From Fontibacterium subtropicum (GTDB lineage: Bacteria > Pseudomonadota > Alphaproteobacteria > Pelagibacterales > Pelagibacteraceae): a stretch of DNA of 64,000 bases. Positions 43,333 through 52,100 of this stretch are shown here, piece after piece. The notes beneath the pieces were generated by a model. That model made no database searches and was not told the DNA's origin. It saw only the letters and a list, made by a program, of their open reading frames with translations. Position 1 is the first letter of the stretch. Each line of letters begins with the position of its first letter. Location: contig CBDDXD010000003.1 of NCBI GenBank assembly GCA_965235415.1, positions 62,001 through 126,000 on the forward strand, read 5' to 3'. Position numbers and translations under genes: made by a program.

Positions 43333-45408
43333 ATGAGCGAAAAATATCCAATAGATAAATATAGAAACATTGGCATCGCAGCTCATATTGATGCTGGTAA
43401 AACTACTACTACAGAAAGAATTTTATATTACACTGGTAAAGCTCATAAAATTGGTGAAGTACATGACGGTGCAGCAACTATGGACTGGATGGAGCAAGAA
43501 CAGGAAAGAGGAATAACAATTACATCAGCAGCAACAACTTGTTTTTGGAAAGGTCATAGAATTAATATTATTGATACACCTGGACATGTTGATTTTACTA
43601 TTGAAGTTGAAAGATCATTAAAAGTTTTGGACGGGGCGGTTGCATGTTTTGATGGGGTTGCAGGTGTTGAACCTCAGTCAGAAACCGTATGGAGACAAGC
43701 AGATAAATATAAAGTTCCAAGAATTTGTTTCGTTAATAAATTAGATAGAACTGGAGCTAATTTTTTCATGTGTGTCGACATGATTAAAGAGCGTTTAGGC
43801 GCAACTCCTATAGTACTTCAGCTTCCAATAGGTATTGAAAACACTTTTAAAGGTGTTGTTGATCTTGTGTCAATGAAAGGGGTTATTTGGCAAGATGAAA
43901 GTTTAGGCGCAAAGTTTGATTATGTTGAAATTCCAACTGATCTTAAAGAACAAGCAGTTAAATATAGAAAAGAATTAGTCGAACTTGCGGTTGAGCAAGA
44001 TGAAAAAGTAATGGAAAATTATCTTAATGGTAAGGACCCATCAGAGTCAGAGCTTAAAGCTTGTATTAGAAAAGGTACAATTTCTTTTGCATTTGTTCCA
44101 ATAATTTGTGGTGCTGCTTTTAAAAATAAAGGAGTTCAATTAATTTTGGATGCAGTAGTAGATTTTTTACCAAGCCCTAAAGATGTTGGTCAGGTTAAAG
44201 GAACCAAACCAGATTCAGATGAGGAGCTTGTTAGAAAATGTAATGATTCAGAACCGTTTTCAGCTCTAGCATTTAAGATAGCAAACGATCCTTTTGTTGG
44301 ATCACTAACGTTTATTAGAATTTATTCAGGATCATTATCTACAGGTACTGGGGTATTAAATGCTTCAACCGGTAAAGAAGAAAGAATTGGTCGTATGTTA
44401 TTAATGCATGCAAACAATAGAGAAGATATTAAAAGCGCAAGTGCAGGGGATATCGTTGCTTTAGCTGGCCTTAAAAATACAATTACAGGACATACTCTTT
44501 GTGACAAAAATAATCCGATTGTACTTGAGTCCATGGATTTTCCTGAACCAGTTATTGAAATTGCTGTTGAGCCAAAAACTAAAAATGACCAAGAGAAAAT
44601 GGGAGAAGCACTTAATCGTTTAGCGAAGGAGGATCCTTCATTTAGAGTTTCTTCAGATAATGAGTCTGGTCAAACAATTATTAAGGGAATGGGTGAGTTA
44701 CACCTTGAAATCATTGTAGACAGAATGAAAAGAGAATTCAAAGTTGAAGCGAATATCGGTGCACCTCAAGTAGCATATAGAGAAACAATTACTTCATCTG
44801 CAAAACTTGAATATACCCATAAAAAACAAAGTGGTGGAGCTGGCCAATTCGCTAAAGTTAAATTAGCTGTTGAGCCTCTTGCTCAAGGAGAAGGAAGAAT
44901 TGTTGAAAATTTAATTAAAGGTGGCTCTATTCCAAGAGAATTTATTCCAGGAGTTGAAAAAGGGATTTTAAGTGTAGCAGACTCTGGGGTGTTAGCAGGA
45001 TTTCCATTACTAGATTATAAAGTTCAAATAATTGATGGATTACATCATGAAGTAGATTCAAGTCCTTTAGCATTTGAATTAGCAGCGAGATATTGCTTTA
45101 GAGAAATGTGCCTCCAAGCTAATCCAAAACTTTTGGAACCAATTATGAAAGTTGAAGTAGTAACTCCCGAAGACTACATGGGAGACGTCATTGGAGACTT
45201 AAACAGCAGAAGAGGCCAAGTAGGTTCAACAGATAAAAGAGGTAATGCTGCTGTTATCAATGCAATGGTGCCTCTTGCAAATATGTTTGGTTATGTAAAT
45301 ACTTTAAGATCAATGTCACAAGGTAGAGCACAGTATACGATGCAATTTGATCATTATGATCGCGTTCCTCAAAACGTACAGGACGAAGTTACAAAAAAGA
45401 TGGCTTAA
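43333..45408 (+). CDS. fusA: Elongation factor G
   Basis: EF-G catalyses translocation. The start at 43333 (MSEKYPIDKYRNIGIAAHID) is chosen over an in-frame ATG 99 nt upstream, which lies inside rpsG. G motifs are AHIDAGKTTTTERIL, the switch with EQERGITITSAATT, DTPGHVDF, and NKLDRTGAN. The length is 691 residues. Domain IV has the SGGAGQFAKV segment. The gap to rpsJ is 3 nt. Confidence 0.98.
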   Translation: MSEKYPIDKYRNIGIAAHIDAGKTTTTERILYYTGKAHKIGEVHDGAATMDWMEQEQERGITITSAATTCFWKGHRINIIDTPGHVDFTIEVERSLKVLDGAVACFDGVAGVEPQSETVWRQADKYKVPRICFVNKLDRTGANFFMCVDMIKERLGATPIVLQLPIGIENTFKGVVDLVSMKGVIWQDESLGAKFDYVEIPTDLKEQAVKYRKELVELAVEQDEKVMENYLNGKDPSESELKACIRKGTISFAFVPIICGAAFKNKGVQLILDAVVDFLPSPKDVGQVKGTKPDSDEELVRKCNDSEPFSALAFKIANDPFVGSLTFIRIYSGSLSTGTGVLNASTGKEERIGRMLLMHANNREDIKSASAGDIVALAGLKNTITGHTLCDKNNPIVLESMDFPEPVIEIAVEPKTKNDQEKMGEALNRLAKEDPSFRVSSDNESGQTIIKGMGELHLEIIVDRMKREFKVEANIGAPQVAYRETITSSAKLEYTHKKQSGGAGQFAKVKLAVEPLAQGEGRIVENLIKGGSIPREFIPGVEKGILSVADSGVLAGFPLLDYKVQIIDGLHHEVDSSPLAFELAARYCFREMCLQANPKLLEPIMKVEVVTPEDYMGDVIGDLNSRRGQVGSTDKRGNAAVINAMVPLANMFGYVNTLRSMSQGRAQYTMQFDHYDRVPQNVQDEVTKKMA

Positions 45409-45411
45409 ATC

Positions 45412-45720
45412 ATGGATAAACAGAATATTAGAATTAAATTAAGAGCTTATGATCATAAAGTTTTAGATCAGTCTACTATCGAAATTGTAAATACTGCTAA
45501 AAGAACTGGAGCTCAAGTAAGAGGACCTATACCACTTCCTACGCGAAAAGAAATTTTTACAGTATTGAGATCACCTCACATTGATAAAAAAAGTAGAGAA
45601 CAGTTTGAAACAAGAACACATAAACGAATGATAGACATTCTAGATCCAACACCTCAAACAGTTGAAGCATTAATGAAATTGGATCTGGCTTCGGGAGTAG
45701 ATGTGGAAATTAAGATTTAG
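45412..45720 (+). CDS. rpsJ: 30S ribosomal protein S10
   Basis: S10 is a 30S head protein and NusB partner. The 102-residue protein begins MDKQNIRIKLRAYDHKVLD and has GPIPLPTRKEIFTVLRSPH. It follows fusA by 3 nt, so the str and S10 operons are fused and the L4-sensing S10 leader of E. coli is absent. The gap to rplC is 3 nt. Confidence 0.98.
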   Translation: MDKQNIRIKLRAYDHKVLDQSTIEIVNTAKRTGAQVRGPIPLPTRKEIFTVLRSPHIDKKSREQFETRTHKRMIDILDPTPQTVEALMKLDLASGVDVEIKI

Positions 45721-45723
45721 ATT

Positions 45724-46512
45724 ATGACATTAGGATTAATAGGTAAAAAAATTGGCATGACAAGAAGGTTCTACGAGAATGGTCAATCTGTTCCTGTAAC
45801 AGTTCTTCATATTGAGCCAGGTAAAGTAGTAGATGTTATCACTAAAGAAAAACGTGGCTATAGTGCTGTATTAGTTGGTTTTGGACATATTAAAAATTCT
45901 AAAGTTACAAAACAAATGAAAGGTGTTTTTGCAAAAAAATCTTTAGAACCTAAAAAAATTTTAAAAGAGTTCAGAGTTGATAAAGATAGTGATTTGAAAT
46001 TAGGATCTGATGTAGATTTAAATATTTTTAAAAATATAAACTTTGTTGACATTAGATCAAAAACAATTGGAAGAGGTTTTGCTGGTGTCATGAAAAGACA
46101 TAATTTCGCTGGTTTAAGAGCAACTCACGGTGTTTCAATTTCTCATAGATCACATGGTTCTACAGGTCAAAGACAAGATCCAGGTAGAGTTTTTAAGGGT
46201 AAAAAAATGGCTGGTCATATGGGAGATAAATTTAGAACAGTTGAGAGATTAGAGGTTATCGAAACAGATTTAGTTAATAATCTATTATTTGTTAAAGGTT
46301 CAGTTCCTGGAGCAAAAAATGCCGTAGTTGAAATCAATAAAGCAGTCAAAGAAAGAAATAAAAGAACCATGAAAGATACTATTCAATCTTTCAAGGATGA
46401 TCTTGCTGAAGGATTAAAAGAAAAATCAAATAAAAAAGAAAAAAGTGCAGAAACTAATAAAAAAGATTCAAAACCTGCGCCGGTAGCAGCAGCAGAAACA
46501 AAAAAAAAATAA
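45724..46512 (+). CDS. rplC: 50S ribosomal protein L3 with charged C-terminal tail
   Basis: L3 shapes the peptidyl-transferase centre. The core has GLIGKKIGMTRRFYENGQ at the start and HGSTGQRQDPGRVFKGKKMA (about residues 142-161), which holds the glutamine methylated in E. coli. Residues from about 215 to 262 form a Lys/Glu/Ala-rich tail that is absent from the usual 205-215-residue L3. It is followed by rplD after 4 nt. Confidence 0.97.
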   Translation: MTLGLIGKKIGMTRRFYENGQSVPVTVLHIEPGKVVDVITKEKRGYSAVLVGFGHIKNSKVTKQMKGVFAKKSLEPKKILKEFRVDKDSDLKLGSDVDLNIFKNINFVDIRSKTIGRGFAGVMKRHNFAGLRATHGVSISHRSHGSTGQRQDPGRVFKGKKMAGHMGDKFRTVERLEVIETDLVNNLLFVKGSVPGAKNAVVEINKAVKERNKRTMKDTIQSFKDDLAEGLKEKSNKKEKSAETNKKDSKPAPVAAAETKKK

Positions 46513-46516
46513 TTAT

Positions 46517-47144
46517 ATGAAAATTAAAGAATTAGGAATTGATGGAAAAGATGTTGGAAATATTGAAGTTTCTGACAATATATTTTCATTAAAACCTAGA
46601 AAAGACATTATAAAAATGGTGGTTGATTGGCAAATAAGTCGTCACTCAAAAAAAACTGGCTATACAAAAACTAGAGGAGAAGTTGCTGGTTCAAGAAAAA
46701 AAATTGGACCGCAAAAAGGATCTGGAGGAGCACGACATGGTAATATTACAGCTCCAATATTTGTTGGCGGAGGTATTGCGCACGGACCCAAAGGCAAAAG
46801 GAAAGCATAGAGTAAAAAGATTAAATAAAAAAGTTAGGAAATTAGGCTTAAAGCACGCTTTATCTAGTAAAGTATTAGATAATAAAATTAATATTTTATC
46901 TGATAAAGATTTTAAAAATTTTAAAACGAAAGATTTTAATAAATTTTTATCAAAAATTAATTCAAAGAGCGCATTACTAATCCATGATAAAGAAAATGAA
47001 GTTTTATTAAATAATGTAAAAAATATTAAGAATATTAAAAATATTCCAGAAATTGGGACAAATGTTTATGACATTTTAAAATATCAAAATGTTTTATTTA
47101 CACATTCTTCAATTAAAAAACTTCAAGAAAGATTATTAAAATGA
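46517..47144 (+). CDS. rplD: 50S ribosomal protein L4, interrupted by one frameshift
   Basis: L4 lines the peptide exit tunnel. The first 97 codons encode the N-terminal part with DWQISRHSKKTGYTKTRGEV and GSGGARHGNITAPIFVGGGI, then AHGPKGKRKA and a stop at 46808-46810. The matching C-terminal part (KHRVKRLNKKVRKLGLKHAL, continuing to 47144) is in the other frame. Removing one base in the CCC-AAA-GG stretch at 46787-46794 gives GPKAKGKHRVKRLNKK and a complete protein of about 208 residues. It overlaps rplW by 4 nt. L4 is essential, so an assembly error or recoding is more likely than true loss. Confidence 0.93.
46787..46795 (+). other. Frameshift site in rplD (CCC AAA GGC)
   Basis: In the upstream frame the codons are gga-ccc-aaa-ggc. 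Skipping one base (for example reading CCC then AAG GCA AAA GGA) restores the L4 frame. An extra C in a short C-run is the simplest cause. CCC followed by A is also a known type of +1 slip site for proline tRNAs, but recoding is unproven. Confidence 0.8.
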
Positions 47145-47443
47145 AAAAAAGAGCCGATAATTTCTCATACGATATTATTCTTGAGCCGGTAGTGACAGAA
47201 AAGTCTACAAACTTAAGCTCTTTAAATAAAGTTGTATTTAAAGTTGCTCCATTTGCCACAAAAGCAAATATTAAAAAAAGTGTTGAGAAACTTTTTAAAG
47301 TTAATGTTACTAAAGTAAATACTATAAATCTTCATCCAAGATTTAAATTAGTAAGAGGAAGAGTTGCTAAAAGTTCAGGATATAAAAAAGCAATTGTTAC
47401 TCTAAAAAAAGGGCAATCAATTGATATTACGACAGGTATATAA
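47141..47443 (+). CDS. rplW: 50S ribosomal protein L23
   Basis: L23 lies at the tunnel exit and docks trigger factor and SRP. The 100-residue protein has YDIILEPVVTEKSTNL and VNTINLHPRFKLVRGRVAK. The start overlaps the rplD stop by 4 nt, and rplB follows after 2 nt. Confidence 0.96.
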   Translation: MKKRADNFSYDIILEPVVTEKSTNLSSLNKVVFKVAPFATKANIKKSVEKLFKVNVTKVNTINLHPRFKLVRGRVAKSSGYKKAIVTLKKGQSIDITTGI

Positions 47444-47445
47444 AA

Positions 47446-48273
47446 ATGACTTTAAAAACATATAAACCTTATACAAAATCTACAAGAGGTACAATTATTC
47501 TTGATAGGTCAGGACTATGGAAAGGAAAGCCTGTTAAATCTTTAACTTCTGGTATTAATGGTTCTTTTGGAAGAAATAATTTAGGAAGAATTACATCTAG
47601 ACACCGTTCAGCAGGACATAAGAAAAAGTATAGATTTGTAGATTTTAAAAGAAATAAATTCGATATGCCTGCAACTGTAATTCGTTTTGAGTATGATCCT
47701 TATAGAACAGCCAATATTATGCTTGTTGAATATGAAGATAAAACACAAAGCTATTTAATTGCGCCGCAAGATATTAAAGTTGGAACAAAAATTTATTCTG
47801 GAAGGAAAAAAGACATCGAAATTGGCAATTGTATGCCATTAATAGATATTCCACCTGCAACAGTTGTCCATAATGTGGAAATGAGACCCGGTAATGGTGG
47901 AGTATTGGCAAGATCAGCTGGTTCTTCTGTACAAATTATGAGTCATGATCAAGATTATACAACATTAAAATTATCTTCTGGTGAAGTAAGAAAAGTGCAA
48001 AGTTTATGCAAAGCAACAATTGGTGCGGTTTCAAATCCAGATCAAAAAAATATTAAAATTGGTAAAGCAGGAAGAAGTAGATGGCTAGGTATTAGACCAC
48101 AATCAAGAGGTATAGCAATGAATCCTGTGGATCATCCACACGGAGGTAGAACTAATGGTGGAAGACATCCTGTTACTCCTTGGGGTATCAAAACTAAAGG
48201 AAAGAAAACAAGAAAAAATAAAAATACTGATAAGTATATTATCTCAAGAAAGAAGAAGAGAGGTATTAATTAA
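47446..48273 (+). CDS. rplB: 50S ribosomal protein L2
   Basis: L2 is a core 23S-binding protein needed for subunit joining. The signature MNPVDHPHGGRTNGGRHP (about residues 225-242) contains the conserved histidine, and GRNNLGRITSRHRSAGHKKK lies near the N-terminus. The length of 275 is normal. The gap to rpsS is 2 nt. Confidence 0.98.
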   Translation: MTLKTYKPYTKSTRGTIILDRSGLWKGKPVKSLTSGINGSFGRNNLGRITSRHRSAGHKKKYRFVDFKRNKFDMPATVIRFEYDPYRTANIMLVEYEDKTQSYLIAPQDIKVGTKIYSGRKKDIEIGNCMPLIDIPPATVVHNVEMRPGNGGVLARSAGSSVQIMSHDQDYTTLKLSSGEVRKVQSLCKATIGAVSNPDQKNIKIGKAGRSRWLGIRPQSRGIAMNPVDHPHGGRTNGGRHPVTPWGIKTKGKKTRKNKNTDKYIISRKKKRGIN

Positions 48274-48275
48274 TT

Positions 48276-48581
48276 ATGAGTAGATCTGTTTGGAAAGGTC
48301 CTTTTGTTGAATTAACTTTAATGAAAAAAGTACAAAAGCATAAGGATCAAAATATTAAAAAACCAATCAAGACATGGTCGAGAAAATCTACAATTATTCC
48401 TGAATTTATTGGAATGACTTTTGAAGTTCATAATGGAAAAAAATTTTTCCCTGTGACTATTACTGAAGAAATGATTGGTCATAAATTAGGTGAGTTTTCA
48501 GCAACAAGACAATTTTTTGGGCATACTCCAGCTGATAAAAAAGCTGCCCCAGCAACTGAGAAAAAAGATGAAAAAAAATAA
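48276..48581 (+). CDS. rpsS: 30S ribosomal protein S19
   Basis: S19 is a 30S head protein contacting S13. The core has SRSVWKGPFVELTLMKKV and IGMTFEVHNGKKFFPVTITE, with KLGEFSATRQFFGHTP near the end. A short Lys/Ala/Glu tail (about residues 88-101) extends the usual 92-residue protein. The gene overlaps rplV by 14 nt. Confidence 0.97.
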   Translation: MSRSVWKGPFVELTLMKKVQKHKDQNIKKPIKTWSRKSTIIPEFIGMTFEVHNGKKFFPVTITEEMIGHKLGEFSATRQFFGHTPADKKAAPATEKKDEKK

Positions 48582-48948
48582 AGATTTAAACCAAGTTAAA
48601 GCAATTTACAAAAACCTAAGATCAAGTCCTCGAAAAATTAATAATATTCTTAAAAGTATTAGAGGAAAAAATGCTAATATTGCTATGAGAGATTTAGAAT
48701 TTACTGACAAAAGAGTAGCAAATGAAATAAAAAAAACTTTAAAATCAGCAATTGCAAATGCTGAGAATAATAATCAATTAAACATTGATAATTTAATTGT
48801 AAAAGAAGCTTATGTTGGAAAAGGAATTACACTAAAACGTTTCATGCCTAGAGCAAGAGGAAGAGCTGCAGGAATTAAAAAACATTTCTCTAATTTAACA
48901 ATTATTGTTTCAGAAAATAAAAAAACTTCCTTGGAGGTTACTAAATAA
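48568..48948 (+). CDS. rplV: 50S ribosomal protein L22
   Basis: L22 lines the exit tunnel. The start at 48568 (MKKNKDLNQVKAIYKNLRSS) gives 126 residues and is preferred to an in-frame ATG at 48490, which lies deep in rpsS and would add 26 unrelated residues. The signature KRFMPRARGRAAGIKKHFSN lies near the C-terminus. Overlaps are 14 nt with rpsS and 1 nt with rpsC. Confidence 0.95.
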   Translation: MKKNKDLNQVKAIYKNLRSSPRKINNILKSIRGKNANIAMRDLEFTDKRVANEIKKTLKSAIANAENNNQLNIDNLIVKEAYVGKGITLKRFMPRARGRAAGIKKHFSNLTIIVSENKKTSLEVTK

Positions 48949-49646
48949 TGGGACAAAAAGTTAATCCAATTAGTTTTAGATTAAGTATTAATAAAAACTG
49001 GGATTCAATGTGGTTTGCTAAGAAAAAAGAATATGGCCAATATTTAATCGAAGACTTTAAAATAAGAGAATACATTCATAAGAACTTAAAAAATTCAGGT
49101 ATTTCAAAGATCTTTATCGAAAGACCTACTAAAAAATGCATTGTAACAATCTTTACATCAAGACCAGGTTTTGTAATTGGAAAAAAAGGTTCTGACATCG
49201 ATAAAATCAAAAATAATCTAAATAAAATTTCAAGTTCAGAGGTATCAGTAAATATAAAAGAAATTAGAAAACCTGAGTTAGATGCATATTTAGTTGCAGA
49301 AAATGTAGCTCAACAACTTGAAAAACGAATTGCATATAGGAAAGCTATGAAAAGAGCTATGCAATCTACTCTTAGACTAGGCGCTAAAGGAATTAAAATA
49401 ACTGTTGCTGGACGATTAGCTGGTACAGAGATCGCAAGAACAGAGTGGTTAAGAGAAGGAAGTATTCCTCTTCATACATTAAGAGCCGATGTTGATTATG
49501 GTGAAGCAGAAGCAGAAACTACCTATGGAATTATTGGTGTGAAAGTCTGGATTTATAAAGGTATTGTTTTTGAAAATGATAAGAAAAAAAATGAAGACTC
49601 TGAAATTAAAAATATAAACGAGAAAGAAAATGTTACAGCCAGCTAG
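48948..49646 (+). CDS. rpsC: 30S ribosomal protein S3
   Basis: S3 is at the mRNA entry site. The KH domain shows RPGFVIGKKGSDIDKIKNNL (about residues 65-84), and the C-terminal domain has GRLAGTEIARTEWLREGSIP and the VDYGEAEAETTYG strand. A charged tail covers about residues 208-232. The end overlaps rplP by 17 nt, one of the longest same-strand overlaps in the cluster. Confidence 0.97.
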   Translation: MGQKVNPISFRLSINKNWDSMWFAKKKEYGQYLIEDFKIREYIHKNLKNSGISKIFIERPTKKCIVTIFTSRPGFVIGKKGSDIDKIKNNLNKISSSEVSVNIKEIRKPELDAYLVAENVAQQLEKRIAYRKAMKRAMQSTLRLGAKGIKITVAGRLAGTEIARTEWLREGSIPLHTLRADVDYGEAEAETTYGIIGVKVWIYKGIVFENDKKKNEDSEIKNINEKENVTAS

Positions 49647-50046
49647 AACTAAATATAGAAAAGCTTTCAAAGGAAAAATTTATGGAGTTGCTACTCGAGG
49701 CGCTGAATTAAACTTTGGATCATTTGGATTAAAAGCTATCGAACCTAATAGAGTAACTTCTAAAGAAATAGAAGCTGCAAGAGTTGCTTTGACTAGACAC
49801 ATGAAAAGAGCGGGTAGAGTTTGGCTTAGAATATTCCCAAACATTCCAGTAACAAAAAAACCAATAGAAGTTAGGATGGGTAAAGGTAAGGGTGGCTTAG
49901 AATATTATGTATTTAGAGTTAAGCCAGGAAGAATTATTTTTGAAATTGATGGCGTTGATGAAATGATTGCCAAAGAAGCATTTGAAAGAGCCCAAGCAAA
50001 ATTATCTATTAAGACTAAGATGGTTAAAAGATTAGGAACACAATAA
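49630..50046 (+). CDS. rplP: 50S ribosomal protein L16
   Basis: L16 sits near the A-site tRNA. It begins MLQPARTKYRKAFKGKIYGV and has EVRMGKGKGGLEYYVFRVKPG and FERAQAKLSIKTK. The length of 138 is normal. It overlaps rpsC by 17 nt, and the stop overlaps the rpmC start by 1 nt. Confidence 0.98.
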   Translation: MLQPARTKYRKAFKGKIYGVATRGAELNFGSFGLKAIEPNRVTSKEIEAARVALTRHMKRAGRVWLRIFPNIPVTKKPIEVRMGKGKGGLEYYVFRVKPGRIIFEIDGVDEMIAKEAFERAQAKLSIKTKMVKRLGTQ

Positions 50047-50237
50047 TGAAAACAAAAGAAATAAAAAAATTAACTCAGGATCAATTACTTTCTGAATTAG
50101 AAAAATTAAAAAAAGAACAATTTAATATTCGATTTAAGAAAAAAAACGGTCAAGTAACAAATACAGCTTCTATTAAAATTAATAGACGCTCTATTGCAAC
50201 AGTTAAGACATTTATTAATTTAAAAAGAGTTAAATAA
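50046..50237 (+). CDS. rpmC: 50S ribosomal protein L29
   Basis: L29 is a small two-helix protein at the tunnel exit. The 63-residue sequence has the helix pair with LTQDQLLSELEKLKKEQFNI and IATVKTFINLKR. It overlaps both neighbours by 1 nt. Confidence 0.95.
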   Translation: MKTKEIKKLTQDQLLSELEKLKKEQFNIRFKKKNGQVTNTASIKINRRSIATVKTFINLKRVK

Positions 50238-50473
50238 TGGTTAAAAGAATTTTAAAAGGAATAGTAGTTAGCGATAAAAGTGACAAAACTATTGTTGTTG
50301 AAGTCAGTAGAAGATTTGTTCATCCTAAATATAAAAAAGTGATGACTACTTATAAAAAATATCACGCTCATGATGAAAAAAATAAATCTAAAACTGGAGA
50401 TGTAGTTTCTATAATAGAGAGCAAACCAATTTCTAAATTAAAGCGCTGGATAGTTGTTGGAGGTGATAAATAA
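50237..50473 (+). CDS. rpsQ: 30S ribosomal protein S17
   Basis: S17 is an OB-fold primary binder of 16S rRNA. The 78-residue protein has GIVVSDKSDKTIVVEVSRRF and YHAHDEKNKSKTGDVVSIIE. It overlaps rpmC by 1 nt and abuts rplN. Confidence 0.97.
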   Translation: MVKRILKGIVVSDKSDKTIVVEVSRRFVHPKYKKVMTTYKKYHAHDEKNKSKTGDVVSIIESKPISKLKRWIVVGGDK

Positions 50474-50842
50474 ATGATCCAAGTACAAACAGAATTATTT
50501 GTTGCTGACAATACTGGAGCTCGTAAAGTGGAGTGCATTAAAGTTTTAGGCGGTTCTAAAAGAAGATATGCAACAATTGGAGATATTATTGTTGTTTCAA
50601 TTAAAGATGCTATTCCAAAAGGAAAGGTGAAAAAAGGAGATGTTCATAAAGCAGTAATCGTAAGAACAAGAAAAGAAATTAAAAGACTAGATGGTACTTC
50701 AATAAAATTTGATGCTAATGCTGCTGTTCTAGTACAGCCAAATGGAGAGCCAATAGGAACTAGAATTTTTGGTCCAGTAACTAGAGAATTAAGAAATAAA
50801 AATTTTATGAAAATAATTTCTTTAGCACCCGAGGTACTATGA
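50474..50842 (+). CDS. rplN: 50S ribosomal protein L14
   Basis: L14 lies at the subunit interface and binds the silencing factor RsfS. The 122-residue protein has MIQVQTELFVADNTGARKVE and DANAAVLVQPNGEPIGTRIF. It overlaps rplX by 4 nt. Confidence 0.98.
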   Translation: MIQVQTELFVADNTGARKVECIKVLGGSKRRYATIGDIIVVSIKDAIPKGKVKKGDVHKAVIVRTRKEIKRLDGTSIKFDANAAVLVQPNGEPIGTRIFGPVTRELRNKNFMKIISLAPEVL

Positions 50843-51150
50843 TTAAATTAAAAATTAAAAAAGGAGATAATGTAAAAGTTATTACAGGTGACGATAAAGG
50901 AAAAACAGGCAATGTAATTAAGGTATTTCCTGATGTTAGAAAACTTTTAGTCAAAGGGATTAACGAAAAGAAAAAACATCAAAAGCCAACAAGAGATAAA
51001 AAAGGCGGAATTATTACTATTGAAAGACCGATTGATATATCAAATGTTGTTAAATTGTCTGAAGCAAAATTAGAAAAAAAAGTTGAAAAAAAAGTAGAGA
51101 CTAAAAAAGTTGCAAAAGAGGAAAAACCAAAAACCAAGAGTAAAAAATGA
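50839..51150 (+). CDS. rplX: 50S ribosomal protein L24
   Basis: L24 starts 50S assembly. The KOW domain has KIKKGDNVKVITGDDKGKTG (about residues 4-23). From about residue 74 the protein ends in a lysine/glutamate-rich low-complexity tail (EKKVEKKVETKK and onward), similar to tails on other ribosomal proteins here. The length is 103. It overlaps rplE by 4 nt. Confidence 0.97.
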   Translation: MIKLKIKKGDNVKVITGDDKGKTGNVIKVFPDVRKLLVKGINEKKKHQKPTRDKKGGIITIERPIDISNVVKLSEAKLEKKVEKKVETKKVAKEEKPKTKSKK

Positions 51151-51785
51151 AATTAGTTCCTAGGTTAAAAGAAAAATATATCAAAGAGATAGTGCCTAAT
51201 TTATGCAAAAACCTGTCTTTTAGTAATAAAATGCAAGCGCCTAGATTAGTAAAAATAGTTTTAAATATGGGACTTGGGTTAGACGGAACAGATAATAAAA
51301 TTTTAAAAAGTGCAGAAGATGATCTTTCAGCTATTGCAGGTCAAAAAGCTCAAGTTACAAAATCAAAAAAATCTATTTCTAATTTTAAAACAAGAGTAGG
51401 CATTCCTCTAGGTTTAAAAGTTACTTTAAGAAGAGATCAAATGTATTTCTTTTTAGATCGTTTAGTGAATATTGCACTACCAAGAATTAAAGACTTTAGA
51501 GGATTAAATCCTAATAGTTTTGATAGCGAAGCAAATTACAGTTTTGGAGTAAAAGAACATATCATATTTCCAGAAGTAAATTTTGATAAAGTAGATAAAA
51601 TTAGAGGACTAGATATTACAGTTGTAACTACTGCAAAAACTAAAGAGCAAGCTAGAATGTTACTTGATAGTTTTAATTTTCCTTTTGCAAAAGTTGGAAT
51701 TTTTTCAGCAGATAAGAAAAAAGTTAAAAAAGTCGATGATAATGAAAAAGGCAAAGATAAAGAAAAAAATAAGGAGCTTAATTAA
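51147..51785 (+). CDS. rplE: 50S ribosomal protein L5 with charged C-terminal tail
   Basis: L5 binds 5S rRNA and contacts P-site tRNA. The core (about residues 1-187) has KIVLNMGLGLDGTDNKILKS, GQKAQVTKSKKSISNFK and PRIKDFRGLNPNSFD. After GIFSADKKKVKKVD a Lys/Asp/Glu tail extends to residue 212, beyond the usual 179-187. The stop is followed at once by the rpsN ATG. Confidence 0.97.
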   Translation: MKLVPRLKEKYIKEIVPNLCKNLSFSNKMQAPRLVKIVLNMGLGLDGTDNKILKSAEDDLSAIAGQKAQVTKSKKSISNFKTRVGIPLGLKVTLRRDQMYFFLDRLVNIALPRIKDFRGLNPNSFDSEANYSFGVKEHIIFPEVNFDKVDKIRGLDITVVTTAKTKEQARMLLDSFNFPFAKVGIFSADKKKVKKVDDNEKGKDKEKNKELN

Positions 51786-52091
51786 ATGGCAAAAAGAAGT
51801 TCAATTGAGAGAAATTTAAAAAGAATAAAAATGGCTAAAAGATATGAAAATAAAAGATCTAAACTCAAAAAAATTATTATGAATAAAACTTTATCTTTGA
51901 ATGAGAGATTTTTAGCCAGTTTAAAACTTTCAAAGGTTCCAAGAAATTCTGCAAAAAACAGAGTTAAAAATAGATGTGAAATAACCGGAAGATCTCGTGG
52001 TTATTATAGAAAATTAAGAATGTCGAGAATTGCACTTAGAAAGTTTGCTTCTAGTGGAAAGATTCCAGGCATGACAAAAGCTAGCTGGTAA
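51786..52091 (+). CDS. rpsN: 30S ribosomal protein S14
   Basis: S14 is a late-assembly protein of the 30S head. This is the 101-residue zinc-free form: it has one cysteine only (NRCEITGRSRGYYRK) and ends GMTKASW. It begins directly after the rplE stop codon. Confidence 0.97.
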   Translation: MAKRSSIERNLKRIKMAKRYENKRSKLKKIIMNKTLSLNERFLASLKLSKVPRNSAKNRVKNRCEITGRSRGYYRKLRMSRIALRKFASSGKIPGMTKASW

Positions 52092-52096
52092 GGAGG
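52090..52096 (+). promoter_or_regulatory. Strong ribosome binding site of rpsH
   Basis: AAGGAGG overlaps the TAA stop of rpsN and lies 4 nt before the rpsH ATG. It is one of the best Shine-Dalgarno matches in the window, in contrast to most genes here. Confidence 0.7.
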
Positions 52097-52100
52097 AAAT

